64,000 nucleotides of DNA from Ephydatia muelleri (GCA_013339895.1 JABACO010000001.1:29428898-29492897); one strand, 5' to 3'; numbered from the stretch's first letter, positions 33,240-45,013 are shown. The notes: generated from the sequence alone by a model not told the origin. Numbers and translations: made by a program.

Positions 33240-34090
33240 CTTTAAAAAGCGGTTATCCTTTTACCCACATACATAAGAGACACAACGTCAAACATTAGAA
33301 AACATAAACATTTCACAAAGACATTCTCCTTTGCACAGTAGAAATCACCAATATGTACACAAACGTACCAAGAGATGAAGGAAACCAAGCAGCATTCAGA
33401 GCTCTAAAAGAATTAAAGACGTCTACTTCTATGCTGGATGTCACAGTCTTAGCAGAAGTGCTACACATTGTCACGCAAAACAACGTATTTGAATTCAATG
33501 GTGAATACTACCTCCAAACTAGAGGAGTACCCATGGAAAACATCATCGCCCCTTCATACAGTGGCATATTCATGGGTGAACTTGAACAGAAACTTATCCA
33601 ACCAAATGCAGACAAAATTAAACTCTGGGTACGGTATATTGATGACATCTTAATCCTATGGTCAGGAAGCCAGCTGGAATTTTAAACATTCCTATTAAAC
33701 TGCAACAAACTTCACCCTACCATCAAATTCACAGGAGAATGCTCACCAAATGAAATTCTCTTATTAGACGTTACCATATTACGATGCCACAAATTTCCAG
33801 GACACACTCTGGATACAAAGGCATACACAAAACCGACTAACAAACAGACATATGTCCATAGTTCCTCCTTTCATTCCAAAGGAACGGGGAAAAGCCTAGC
33901 ACTTGGTGAAGTATACAGACTTCTCCGCACCAATACAGACAACTCAAACTTCAGACAACAAATCCTCAAACTCCAGAAAGCTCTTGTGGCAAGAAAATAC
34001 AAAAATAAAGCTACTAAAACATTTCTCAAAAGATACACTTCAAAGACAGGGAACATGAAGGAACAACTTACCGACTTTAAAATTTCATAG
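33240..34090 (+). pseudogene. Penelope-like element reverse transcriptase fragment
   Basis: The frame shows MYTNVPRDEG, GVPMENIIAPSYSGIFMGEL, then WVRYIDDILILW (the YxDD catalytic box with IDD), LLNCNKLHPTIKFTGE, ILLLDVTI and KAYTKPTNKQTYVHSSSFHS. This order is characteristic of Penelope-like reverse transcriptases. A TAA after SQLEF (near 33,683) interrupts it. Translation then resumes in the same frame to about 34,090. No GIY-YIG endonuclease follows. It is a 5'- and 3'-truncated, inactive copy. Confidence 0.7.
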
Positions 34091-34099
34091 TACTTTATA

Positions 34100-34597
34100 A
34101 GGGCAGGCGTTTATCCTCTTAGATCGAGAATCGCACTCGGGATTTGCAAGTGTATACGATAAAAGATAGTGACAGAGACTCACATCACTAATATCTTGAG
34201 ACATTATAGAAACTGACCATAGAGGACTCTGCCACTGTATTGATAGGCTTATTTAAACCAAAAAAATCCCCGAACGGGTCGTCGTAATCATTGATGGTAC
34301 CAAGTATTTTAAGTAACTTTAAATTAAATCCTAAATATTATAGGTTCGTTAATTAAAATCATCTGCGGACTACAAAAACAAATTGAGTGATAATGGTTCT
34401 TTCATGATGGAGAAACAACGTCTATTATCAAGCTCATATTATTATAAAACTTATTGGATAACAAGAGGCATGAATTAATCTATTTAGTATCATCAACAGG
34501 TTAGTTGCTATGAAATAATTTCGTATCAAAGGACGTAGTAATTTTTTTTGACCAGCGTTTCAAAACAACCGTGGTAAAGTAAATAGTTGGACAGAAA
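34100..34597. other. Upstream region of the intact receptor
   Basis: AT-rich, without a coding frame. It is expected to contain the promoter of the receptor gene, but I cannot point to a specific element. Confidence 0.4.
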
Positions 34598-35560
34598 ATG
34601 GACAATGCCTCCTATTGTAGCCTTCTGAACGATCTATTTGGTGATTTTCCATTTGCGATTTACTTTCCTATCTCGTTCGTCTCTGTGCTACTATGTCTGG
34701 CGACTGTCGCAGTTGTTTGCAAACAAAGGTTACACAAGACCCTGGTCTACCGTTTGGCTATGTATCAAGTTCTGAGCGCGATAGAATTTTCAATCCTTTG
34801 GATTATTGCATCTATTAACATATTGTCGCACTCCTTAAAAGTTGCAGTTGTGCTAGACTCACTACTGATGGGGTCATCGTTCATCAAGCTGATGTTCACC
34901 CTTTGGATATCGATACATCTATTTGCTCTTGCCGTATTCCATAAGAATTTACAGAGATTGGAACGTCTCTATGTGGCGAGCTCACTTCTTATACCACTGG
35001 CTGTGACTATTGTGCTACTGGGCATAAACCTTACAGGTTGTCATGGCTATAGTACCTACCTAAGGGAAGAGATCGTATTCATTATAATATTTGCAGTTCT
35101 CGTGATTGTCTCATTGCTAATGGTCGTCATGGGAACCATACTCTGTCATCGAGCATGTCGAAGGAGGAATGCTGTTCTTTCTGAATATGACAAACAACAC
35201 AAGAAGGCGCTGTGTGAGATGTTACCTCTTCTCTTGTACCCAATATTCTTTCTTCTGTTTACAATGCCAATATTTGGCTTTACTGTACACGATTTTGTAA
35301 CACAAGAATATAACATTACATACTTGTCCCACAATACTACTATTACTATGACAGAATACATTCGGGAGGCACCTCTATTCTTTGCGCTATTTGCCCCCTG
35401 TTGGAGCTTCACTACATCTCTGCTGCTCATTTCTCACCTTTGTGTTGTCAGGAGCATCAATAAAAGAAAGGTTTTGCAATTTAGAAATAGGTTTCAGAGA
35501 GTCAGGCAGCAATACAACACAGAAGAAGGTACTCACTTTTCAGCTCCCACCGAAGACTAA
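34598..35560 (+). CDS. Seven-transmembrane orphan receptor (GPCR-like), intact
   Basis: A single-exon 320-residue frame has seven hydrophobic segments at about residues 20-41, 49-74, 83-114, 124-144, 157-183, 204-228 and 256-284. A short N-terminus carries a glycosylation site at N3, and further sites (N239, N246) lie in the loop before segment seven. Basic clusters after segments one, three and five (HRACRRRN) and in the C-tail (KRKVLQFRNRFQRVRQQ) fit inside-facing loops. The DRY and NPxxY signatures of rhodopsin-like receptors are absent, so it may belong to a diverged or invertebrate-specific family. Ligand unknown. Two broken paralogues lie at 3,357-4,610 and 4,988-6,007. The start follows AGAAA and matches the start of copy A. 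Confidence 0.7.
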   Translation: MDNASYCSLLNDLFGDFPFAIYFPISFVSVLLCLATVAVVCKQRLHKTLVYRLAMYQVLSAIEFSILWIIASINILSHSLKVAVVLDSLLMGSSFIKLMFTLWISIHLFALAVFHKNLQRLERLYVASSLLIPLAVTIVLLGINLTGCHGYSTYLREEIVFIIIFAVLVIVSLLMVVMGTILCHRACRRRNAVLSEYDKQHKKALCEMLPLLLYPIFFLLFTMPIFGFTVHDFVTQEYNITYLSHNTTITMTEYIREAPLFFALFAPCWSFTTSLLLISHLCVVRSINKRKVLQFRNRFQRVRQQYNTEEGTHFSAPTED

Positions 35561-35689
35561 ACATGTTTGCCGAGCCTTTGCCAGGGCAATTCTGGGTAGA
35601 TGTTTACCCAACAAAGTGTGTGTTGATGTGAACAATATTAGTGTAATGTAAATGATTGTAGTATCATCATTTAGATGTATATATTTAAT

Positions 35690-36505
35690 ATGGAGGGCAT
35701 GGCTATGATAAGTATGATATGCACAATGCATCACAAAGGTAATGAACATTTTAGTTTTGAAATTCATTAACTCTCGAACTGCTAAGGTTGGCTAATCATG
35801 ATAGACATTAACAATTAATCGTATATATATAGCTAATATTCACGTCAGATTGCTACATGTTGCAAAATTCCTTGCTCTTGCAAGGCTATCTTATTGTCCA
35901 ATCCATGCATTACCTTGAAATGTATTGCTATTGGCGGTACCGTACAGGGTATATTGTTGCATGAATAATTCACACATCATAATACTAAATACGATTGCTT
36001 GGCCTAATGACTGAACCAGAGCTGCAGAAGCATATCTCTAGTGTATTTGAATATAATAATATTAATAGAAATAGCAGCTGTAATGATTATGAATAATCTC
36101 GCAAGTCACCTGGTGTACTATTATGATGTGGGAAATTTTCATGCAACAATATTCAAATACACTAGAGCTCTGCATGTTTCAGCAGCTACATGCATGGTAC
36201 AGCTGACAATAATTCGTAACAGGATTGGTTATACTTTGATTCGACTACAATTAAGGCTAGCTAGCCTTGCCAGTACAAAAAGTACATTTGTGTCAAACCA
36301 CATAATATCCCGCTTGGCCACTTTAGTGGCCTATAGGAGTTCAAGGGTTAAACTTATCATCCGCATGTGACAAACTGGCTGTGTAGGGATTTGTCAGCCG
36401 TGGCCCATGGGGACCTGGTCTTCATGATTGAAGCATGTGGCATGGACAGAGGAGGAGTGTGGTGTGCAAACACCTGTGAGCTACTGGCTGTTGTGTTAGG
36501 ATCTT
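35690..36505 (+). repeat. Duplicated receptor 3' flank, copy C, split by a MITE
   Basis: The parts 35,690-35,766 and 36,348-36,505 together match 6,140-6,398. The intervening 577 bp are an insertion flanked by TTAA. Confidence 0.7.
35771..36347. mobile_element. 577-bp piggyBac-like nonautonomous element
   Basis: TTAA flanks both ends (35,767-35,770 and 36,348-36,351), and receptor copies A and B show a single TTAA at the same place. Ends are imperfect inverted repeats: CTCTCGAACTGCTA on the left against CCCTTGAACTCCTA on the right. No coding capacity is seen. Confidence 0.75.
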
Positions 36506-36553
36506 TGTTCCGTTGCATGTAGCTGTCCAATTGCCCACAACACTGGCACCTAT

Positions 36554-36949
36554 GTGTACTCTACACATACTGTGCACATGAATGTGCAGTGTGGACACAT
36601 AGGTGTGTGTTGTGAGGTACATCCATGTGGTGTGGTGACCACACAGACATGGGTGTGTGTACCTTTCCAGCAGAGGACATGCACACCAGAAATGTCTCCA
36701 CTGTACTCACACCACAAATGTACTGATGTTAAAGCTGTGAGTGTGTTATGTGCAGTGTGTGCACTACATGTGTTGCCAATCCCACTGCACGATCGTCTCT
36801 GGTACCAAACATTACTGAGGCAACACTTATTGAATGTTACAGGGTTACCATATGCATCACCATCCTGTGCCATAATGGCTGACCACAGGATAATGCACCA
36901 TCATATGTGTGGAGTCATACATGCTTCCATTACATCATTCCCACAGTGA
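36554..36949 (+). other. Open frame of unknown status
   Basis: A 131-codon frame rich in Cys and His (for example VQCGHIGVCCEVHPCGVV) extends beyond the duplicated flank. It contains many TG-rich stretches, and I recognise no domain. It may be a chance frame or a decayed exon. Confidence 0.2.
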
Positions 36950-37260
36950 CCACACCCACCTCCACACCCGCAACTTTCCACTATGTTTACAGGATCACTT
37001 TGAACAACAAGCCATAATATGAGATAAGCCAACGGGCCACAGTTACACGCTAAATGAGCAGTATGTGTCATTGGTAAAGATAGGTGATGTTCATGTCCCA
37101 TTCCCATTCTGATGTGCCGTTTTTTTGGCTATCGCCCAAGAACCTGTTAATCATTGCTTAGAAAGTGTTGATACAAGCATACCGTAAAGAATACCGTATG
37201 TCGTAAAGATTGTTAACTAAATTAACAGTATCCCTGCTATGGTTACGATCAATTCAATAG

Positions 37261-37285
37261 TGCGTTTGTGTGTGTGTGTGTGTGT

Positions 37286-37317
<32 letters not shown>

Positions 37318-37490
37318 TGTGTGTGTGTGTGTGTGTGGTGTGTTCGTGTGTGTGTGCGTGTGTGTGTGTGCGCGCGCGCGCGTTGCGTTTGGTTTGTGCG
37401 TGTGTGTGGTGTGTGTGTGTGTGGTGTGTGTGTGTGTATGTGTTTGTGTGTGTGTGTGCGCGTGCGCGTTGCGTTTGGTTTGTGCGTGTG
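37261..37490. repeat. GT microsatellite with internal duplication
   Basis: GT dinucleotides interrupted by GCGCGCGCGCGTTGCG and GGTTTGTGCG. The block GTTGCGTTTGGTTTGTGCG occurs twice, near 37,381 and 37,468. Confidence 0.9.
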
Positions 37491-37605
37491 TGTACACTCG
37501 TGTGTATCACTACGAATGTATTGTCACAGAAAAACAATTGTTCTATATATCACGTGTCCACGGTCCATGATATTTATTCATACTACGACGACATTGCAAT
37601 GCTAG

Positions 37606-37722
37606 CCCGACCTTCGCGTATTGGCGGAAGGTCGGGTATCAAGCCTATACATGGTACCGAGATTTGTACTCGTCTGATAGTGCTTATGGCATACCCCACA
37701 AGCTACAAGCACTATCAGATGG
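37606..37722. repeat. Two adjacent hairpins
   Basis: CCCGACCTTCGCG faces CGGAAGGTCGGG at 37,606-37,636, and TCTGATAGTGCTT faces AAGCACTATCAGA at about 37,674-37,721. A related CCCGACCTTCGCG occurs at 57,068. They may be ends of small MITEs. Confidence 0.6.
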
Positions 37723-37788
37723 GTACAACTTATAGCGAAGGCCTTTCGGGCAACGGAACCCCTAAACTGGTAAAACGTTGTTACTTAA

Positions 37789-38478
37789 CACCGGATCCGT
37801 GAGAACAGGACATTTTTTGAGCTGATTTTGTCGAACGCACGTTTTTGAAAATTAGTCGGAAGCGGTCCAATTGTCGTAAACGCTAAAAGTTTTCATGTAC
37901 TCTGTGATGCGCCTTACTAGCTCGTACGGGTGTATCTGGTAACGATCTATCCTTCCTTGGACGACCTGGATGTTGGTGGGGTTTGCATAGACAACACTTA
38001 GTGCAACGCGTTCCTCCATCACACTTAGTGCACACTGGTTTCTTGTGCTTCTCAGCACATGTTACACTCGACCTCGTCCACTAATGACTAAATAACGAAT
38101 TACGTCACTTTCCATGGGTCTGGGGACTTACCAAGGCAAGTTGGCTTAACGTTTTGTACAAAATCTAAGCGGATTAATGAAACGTTATTCGCTATGATCT
38201 CTATTGGTAAACAAACTAAGCATGAAAGCACAATAAAACTTGTTGAATAGGGCTTGAGAAAAAAGTGTACTTACGTCCCCGCGATGACCGAGAAATTGCG
38301 AATCGCGTCTCTTACAATGCATACAGATCTAGCATCAATCTTGCTACAAAATTAAAAATGACATAAACAATTTCAGCGATGGTTTGGCTACCTAAAATGC
38401 CACTCTTGTAGCGAGAAACATTTTTCCGACTAATTTTTTGAATGGAGGTTCGGAAAAAAAAATTGTCCGGATCCGGTG
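37789..38478 (-). mobile_element. 690-bp deletion derivative of the TTAA transposon
   Basis: Ends CACCGGATCCG on both sides abut TTAA at 37,785-37,788 and 38,479-38,482. On the minus strand (about 37,870-38,058) it encodes the same N-terminal cysteine cluster as the element at 6,474 (VCTKCDGGTRCTKCCLC, then GRPRKD), ending at a stop. All catalytic parts are missing. Confidence 0.7.
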
Positions 38479-38689
38479 TTAATTGAAAATCAGAAAGCTT
38501 GTATGGTCTGAATATTTTATCACGCGAGATCATTCATAGCCCACGTGAGACCAATCATAGCTATAGATCTCCATCTCCAGTGCGTCTCTGGACAAAGCTT
38601 TGTAAACGCCTCTACGAATTGTTTGACTTCTCCAGTACGTGGTGCAAACTGCTATCGGTGTTTTGAAGAATAGGGTAAGTTATTGTATG

Positions 38690-39290
38690 ATGTGAACTTG
38701 TAATTCACGCACACCGGGTACCAGTCACACCGTGAATCTGTTTGATGCACACTTGGCAACTTCTTTTTGATGCACACCGGGCATACGATGTACCCTATAT
38801 AATGCACAGCCCTGGTGGATAGTATGCTTCCTATTTGATGTACCCTGCACACTTCTATTTGATGCACACATGGCATACTGGTCAACCCTACATGATGCTC
38901 AACATACTGGACATACTCAGAGCTGCCAAGTTCATAACCACACAATGTGGGAGATGCGCCATATGCGGCAATATATGTTTTTAAATTTTTCGACATAGGG
39001 AAAATGCATGTGTCTCACGCCTAATGCGTGAGACTTGGCAGCTTTGTATACTGGAAGTAACATGTCCCTATTTGATGCACACCTAGCGTACTGGTTGCTT
39101 GCTTGCTCCCTTTTTTAATCACACTTCTATTTGATGCACACCTGTCATACTTCTATTTGATGCACATCTGTCATACTTCTATTTTATGCACATCTGGCAT
39201 GCTGGCGGCTAACATGACCTTAATTGATGTTCACTTGTCATGCTGGTTTCTAACTGACCCTATTGGATGCTCATCTTGAATACAGCTTGC
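38690..39290 (+). repeat. Degenerate minisatellite of ATTTGATGCACAC units
   Basis: More than a dozen diverged units of about 25-45 bp built around CTATTTGATGCACAC and GGCATACTGG. A small element or hairpin-containing segment with AGCTGCCAAGT/ACTTGGCAGCT ends interrupts the array at about 38,920-39,050. Confidence 0.7.
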
Positions 39291-39744
39291 TAACATGATC
39301 AAATGTTCAACGTCTCACCAGAACAAACCGGTAAGTTGGAGCTGCTATCAACAGGGTATCTAGAAAGAAGCTTGCATATGGAAACTGCACTGAAGGCAAT
39401 GGACGATGTCCAGAATCTATAGGACCAACACTACTACAGGTAATCACATGCACGTATGTTCAAAAGTTTATATATCATTCCCACATTCACAGTGTCAAAA
39501 AAGAGAGATTTCCTGATAGTTACGAAAACAATCTATGAGCTTAATGAATCCAAAGTGCAGAAACCAAAGAGCCAGGTTTCATCTCGATGGAAACTACAAT
39601 GATTCAACTGAAGACTAGTCTGAGAGTATACATGTATAGATACAATCTCATTTAGCAGCTTTTCAATCCCACGTGTGAATGTCCATGTATATGTGATAAT
39701 AAAACACATCTCTGACCAAGCTACCTTCCTTTCTCTGTCACACA

Positions 39745-40520
39745 CACATCGCAGCTACATTGCTATGTGACCCAAGTTACAACTGAGTCAGTACTGTTGC
39801 CCCAGTGATTCAGTGTACATACACGCACAGTGTCCTGTCCAATGGAATCCCATTGGTTGATGGCTATACCTCAAACTTGATGTGTGCTTCCTGGGTATTC
39901 GCTTCCTGTGTCACAAACAGCTACATTGCTGTGTGACCCAAGTACTGAAAGAGTTTTAGGTCGTGGCGATGTCATGTTGACTGTAGGCTACTACACGGCA
40001 CTAAACACTGTGTAAGAACTTAGGCCATGCCTCTGGTATAGTTATTGTATTGATGGCAATGTCAGGAAAATGGTCAGGACCATTCTCCCAATGTGCCTGA
40101 AGCTTTATGTGTTGGCACCAGTCTTGTTGCCATGACAGCTTTGTCGAAAGAGCCAGAACCTTTTCAAGAGTGTAAGGACTGGGGACCCAAATTCAGTGTT
40201 CCTGTATCGAATTAGGGATGACTCAGAAACACCGGTACAATGTGACTTAGTTCCAACTTAAAGCCCCCATGTACTGAAAGAGTTTTAGGTCATGGCGATG
40301 TCATGTTGACCACAAGGCACTATAACACTGTGTAAGAACTTAGGCCGTGCCTCTGGTTTAGTTATTGTATTGATGGCAATGTCAGGAAAATGGTCAGGAC
40401 CATTCTCCTAATGTCCATGAAGCTTTGCATATAGGTACTATTGTCATGTTGCCATAACAGCTTTGTCAAAAAAGCCAGAACTCTTTCTATAGTGTAAGGA
40501 CTGGGAACCCAAAGACAGTG
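39745..40520 (+). repeat. Tandem duplications
   Basis: A block from TACTGAAAGAGTTTTAGGTC to CTTTGTC-AAAGCCAGAAC occurs twice in a row (about 39,940-40,180 and 40,268-40,480). It is preceded by a unit (39,755-39,945) homologous to the approximately 160-bp repeat at 47,800-48,215. No gene seen. Confidence 0.75.
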
Positions 40521-40562
40521 CTTCACAGACATGTAAAGGGAGGACGCAGGAGGGGAGGTCCG

Positions 40563-40735
40563 GCCCCCCCCCCCCCCCCCCCCCCCATCATGTTATGCAT
40601 TTCATAGCCTATCGTCAGGCGTATATAATCTGTGTCACTAAGTATGGAACCCCCAAAAGCACATCCCCCTCTTGCACCGTCCACTCGGACCCACCCCACC
40701 CCCAATCCCCCCCCACCTCCCCCCCCTCCCCCCAT
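40563..40735. repeat. Poly-C and C-rich tract
   Basis: A run of about 22 C near 40,566-40,587 and a second C-rich stretch near 40,690-40,735. Open frames here are low complexity. Confidence 0.85.
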
Positions 40736-40831
40736 TTCTGCATCTCTGCCCCTGCGCTGAACGCCATCTTTTGCACAGAGCTGAAAAGCAATTAATACAC
40801 TTTAAACCGGACAGGTTCACAAGAAAGAAGA

Positions 40832-41115
40832 GGTGCCCTATGGTGTGGAATCCGTGCCAAAAATCACTGGTTTTCGCGGGCCACCTGCTTTTCGACTGTC
40901 ACCTACTTTTTCGCGGCCACATGGTTTTCGAGTGCTAGATATTCCACACGTCAATGCGTTATCCGTGCCAAAAATCAGATATTCACCTACTTTTCAAAGG
41001 TCACCTACTTTTCGAAGGTCACATCGTTTTCGCAGGCCACACAGTTTTGGAAGGCCACATATTGATTTATTTCTCTTTCTCCGCTTAATTGGATCTTTGA
41101 CGTATAAGACAAATG
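40832..41115 (+). repeat. Inverted repeat arm with 22-24-bp subrepeats, left copy
   Basis: The sequence matches 47,352-47,612 in reverse. It contains repeated units of the form GTCACCTACTTTTCGAAG in two clusters separated by GATATTCCACACGTC. Confidence 0.8.
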
Positions 41116-41249
41116 CAGTCCTATTAACAATAAACCATTCGGGATCTGATGCGGCCTGGTGTGGTGTACCAGCATGCATGTATAGTGTTCACTACTCACT
41201 CCGCAACAATTGCAATACTACAATCAAGTCAAAGGTTTTGATATGCCTT

Positions 41250-41440
41250 CTCTACTTAAACATCGACGCAGCATTGTAGCTAGCCAGCTGTGTTTTTCAC
41301 ACCCTATCTCAGCTGAGGGCGCTTCATTCCGCGGCATGCACCATGCGAGTGTTTTGAAAGGAAAAAAACTTAACAGGATGAAATTTCTCTGGTATCACTG
41401 CATGGCTTTTAATTTGTTAGGGGTAGACACAGGTGAATGC
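41250..41440 (-). pseudogene. TTF-type zinc finger scrap, copy 2
   Basis: Fragments corresponding to PEKFHP and CEKHSWL of the frame at 26,449-26,769 are readable on the minus strand in shifted frames. The element scrap lies next to the left inverted-repeat arm, in the same relation as the copy at 46,226 has to the right arm. Confidence 0.45.
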
Positions 41441-41689
41441 GCTTGAAAGTATCGAGCGAATGGAGTCCTTTCATTGCACTTAGATTACATGTAGAGTATA
41501 CATAGTCAATACAATTATCATAGTTATACCGAACAGTTCTGATTCAGTTTTCATGTCATGTACTGTACACTGCAGATTACCTATATAGCACAAGATAATA
41601 CATACACTACATGAATAAAAATTATAGTACACTTAGAAAAATGAATAAATAAATAAATAATGAACATACAACAATAATGATTTAGGGCT

Positions 41690-41975
41690 GAAGTTCAGGA
41701 TGAGACACTGGGCTCCATCGTCCATTCCTATTGCACCCCTCCATTTGGTGCGAGAGCCCCTCAGACAAAGGTTTGTCGCTATTACAATTGCAAATGAAAG
41801 TTGTCCTCTGATCCATCCAATACTTCACTGTTTTATTTTTCTCACTTATGAGCAAGTTTCCGAGCAAGGTGTTTGAAAAGGTTTGCTTCTCGACCCAGGA
41901 CTCCGTCAACTGATACTGTTCGAAGGAGGCTCGGCGAAGAGCTGCGCGTGCTGCTCTTCAGAGTATTTCTATCAT
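41690..41975 (-). pseudogene. Reverse transcriptase C-terminal scrap
   Basis: The minus strand shows GREANLFKHLARKLAHK followed, after a frameshift, by a WI..R..F.....LCLRGSR-like stretch. This resembles the segment after the RT domain in retroelements found in cnidarians and sponges. The exact clade is unclear. Confidence 0.35.
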
Positions 41976-42685
41976 GCATAACTAAATAATTGTATCGGTC
42001 AGTCGTCAATGATGGGTCCTCATGCATTAAACCAATGAAATTAACGGAGAATCAAGTATTGTAATATTGGCCCGGACCGGTTCAACGATCACTGTATAAA
42101 GGCTAATAAATGCATCTCTCAAAACTGTGATAGCATCGGGTCCCTCAGAACAAGGACAACTAAGTTCAGGGCCATCGTTTAAGACAGGTGTCATACAGGT
42201 GAAGCAAATTCATTCTCGTTACGATCCGCAGTAAGAGTACGCACGTCGGCTAGCGCAGTACCTAAGCTCAAAGCTAGCACCTTTTATACTTCACAAAACC
42301 AGGAGCCCCCCTTGCACAAATGTGTGTCCTTATACATGCAAATCAATGCAAACAATTGTGGGAAACAGTCCAAAGGCCCGGTACACAATGTAGCCTTCCA
42401 GACTTCACGTCGATGGTATAGAGAGCTTCCATGAATAGAAAACAATGTACTATCACCTGTATTCATGTATTGAAGTGCAAAGGATCTGTTCTCATTACCC
42501 AGTCCTTCACACTCGTATCTGCTTCAGAATCTGTCAGTTGGCATCCAACGAGGCAATGCCAGTTGTTTGTTCTTGTTTGTGCATTGTTTATGTTTTAGTG
42601 TTGTAAGTTCTTTATTAAGGTGCACAATCACTGATTAAAATAATACTGCATATGTAAAGCCAAAAAAAAACAGGATTTGAGTGCT
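41976..42685. other. No gene recognised
   Basis: A minus-strand stretch with NDGPELSCPCSEGPDAI near 42,120-42,190 looks protein-like but is isolated. The remainder holds no supported feature. Confidence 0.3.
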
Positions 42686-42689
42686 CAGA

Positions 42690-43080
42690 AATCATTCTTG
42701 ACCCACTAGGTCATCATGCAGCCTCTTACAGACGTAGTGGGGATGTGGTTGCATGGCACACCATATGCGCGACATCTTTGTTGTCGTGCCCATCTTTCAG
42801 TGAGAGATAAAATGGGGTCTGGTTTATCCAGAGACCATATCAACTCTCGCCCTGCAGACCTTGTTACGAGTTGGGACACATAGGTATGCCAGCAGCCTTT
42901 GATGTCATAGTCACCCCTGCCACCCTGAATGTGGCTAGTATCTGTGGGCTCTGCAGCCCACACAGCTGAAATTAGGAAGCGTGCAGCCACTGACAGAAGG
43001 GCCAGGACTGGGGGTGGACATGTGTTCCCAAAACCTTAGAAACCTATGGCAACTAGTGGAAGAGGCAGTTTCTCTCGCCA
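42690..43080 (+). pseudogene. R2-like non-LTR retrotransposon scrap (copy 3)
   Basis: The strand encodes ILDPLGHHAASYRRSGDVVA, then RPADLVTSWD in another frame, then PAAFDV, VTPATLNVAS and WTCVPKTLETYGN. These are the zinc knuckle, endonuclease RPAD...D and downstream motifs seen in copy 1. At least two frameshifts are present, and the knuckle cysteine before RRSGD is Tyr. Confidence 0.6.
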
Positions 43081-43265
43081 TGCATATCTGCTATCCATCA
43101 GCCAGTCTGTAAGCGTACCCAAACCAAAATAGACACCGTTGAAATATATTCTATATTGCTGTTAGTTGGTTGTACAAAATACTCAGGCATTACTGGTCCA
43201 TGAATTGCTTGCATGGTCCTTGAATTTTAATGTTTATTTATGGTAATCAAGTTATTTTTAATGAT

Positions 43266-44885
43266 ATAATTATATGGATCAGTTTCCGAGAAAATGAAAA
43301 GTGGCTATATACATAAAAAGTTATACAAATGCTTCACGTTTGAATCGCTAAAACTCCGTAACGGTTTAAGCTATCAACTTCCTATTTCGAATACTTCTTG
43401 CCTCTCTACGAAAATCGATTTTGGTTGCTCCTTTCCGACGTTACGAGGCACAGTACCCCGAGGGGTTCAAAATCCAGGTAGCTCCCTGCAAGAATGTCCA
43501 AATCACTTCAAAATCGATATGCACGTAAAAGAGTCCTGTCACTGTTTATTTCAGCAGATCGTTGATTTTTACCTTATCCGTTATGGAGATACAGCAATGC
43601 AAAGTAAAGTCCACGTTTCCGCTCGAATCGCGCCTTTCTTAGTCCCACTCGGGAGAATGGAAGCGGTTCAAGGACTGAGAAAGGCGCGATTCGAGCGGGA
43701 AACGTGGACTTACTTTGCATTGCTGTATCTCCATAACGGAAGAGGTAAAAATCAACGATCTGCAGAAATCAATAGTGACAGGACTCATATCGATTTTGAA
43801 GTGATTTGGACATTCCTGCAGGGAGCTACCTGGATTTTGAACCCCTCGGGGTACTGTGTCTTGTAACGTCGGCAAGGAGCAAGGGTAAGACACCAAAATA
43901 TTGTTTCGTAGAGAGAAGTGGTGTGGCACGAAGTGTTCGAAATAGGAAGTTGATTGCTTAAACCGTTATGGAGTTTTAGCGATTCAATCGTGAAGCATTT
44001 GTATAACTTTTTATATATGGGACAGTTCACGAGAAAATTGCACCACTCATATATTATAAACATGTTATAAAAATGCATCACGTTTGCATCGCTATAACTT
44101 CCCAACGATTAACGCTATCGACATCCTATTTTCACCACTTCATACTACACCATTTCTCTACAGTAAAATGCATTTTGGAGTCTTGGACTATATCCGTGCC
44201 GACGTTCCTACGTGCGATACCCCCTGGGGTTCAAAACTACCATATCTTCGTGTAGGAGCGGTCAAATCGCTTCAAATTCGGTATGTAGGTAGAGAGGTCC
44301 TATACCTATCGATTTGTTCTGTCGTTAATTTTTATGCCATCTGTTACGGAGATAGAGTTGAATAAACTACGTGCACGTTTTCCCGCTTGATTCGCGCCAA
44401 TGTAATAATCCCCGCCTCCCCATACATTGAGCGGAGCGCAATTTGCCCAAATCATTGGCGCGAAACGAGCGCGAAAATGTGCACGTAGTTTGTTCAACTG
44501 TATCTCCGTAACGGATTGCATAAAAATTAACGAACAGAACAAATAGATAGATATAGGACCTCTCCACCTACAAACCGAATTTGAAGCGATTTGATTACTC
44601 CTACACGAAGATATGGTAGTTTTGAACCCCAGGGGGTATCGCACGTAGGAACGTCGGCACGGATATAGTCCAAGACTCCAAAATGCATTTTACTGTAGAG
44701 AAATGGTGTAGTATGAAGTGGTGAAAAGTTGATGTCGATAGCGTTAATCGTTGGGAAGTTATAGCGATGCAAACGTGATGCATTTTTATAACATTTTTAT
44801 AATATATGAGTGGTGCAATTTTCTCGTGAACTGTCCCATATATAGCCACTTTTCATTTTCTCGGAAACTGACCCATATAATTATT
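43266..44885. mobile_element. Nested foldback element with two long palindromes
   Basis: An outer inverted repeat of about 40 bp (TCAGTTTCCGAGAAAATGAA) encloses two palindromes side by side. The first has arms of about 345 bp centred near 43,658. The second, at 44,020-44,850, has arms of about 375 bp centred near 44,425. The arms of the two palindromes are themselves homologous (for example TCCGTTATGGAGATACAG against TCTGTTACGGAGATAGAG). A fifth, single arm lies at 45,765-46,117. No transposase frame seen. Confidence 0.8.
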
Positions 44886-45013
44886 ATTATGACCCTCAAG
44901 TTGCCCTGCTATTGCTGTGTCAGTGTGATGATTTTTGCAAATTGGTACACTTGTGAGATCTTTGTTAGTGGCTGAAGCTTTGAGAATTTATGATGATGAT
45001 GTTGCCTATCCCA

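Noticed and set aside
37217-37802. Cys/Val and Thr/His-rich frames
   Set aside because: They translate the GT microsatellite. The same applies to frames at 12,142-12,475, 25,745-26,145 and 53,415-53,785.
43294-44975. Frames of 60-190 codons in the foldback cluster
   Set aside because: They lie in palindrome arms, recur on both strands in mirrored form, and have no domain. They follow from the inverted repeats.
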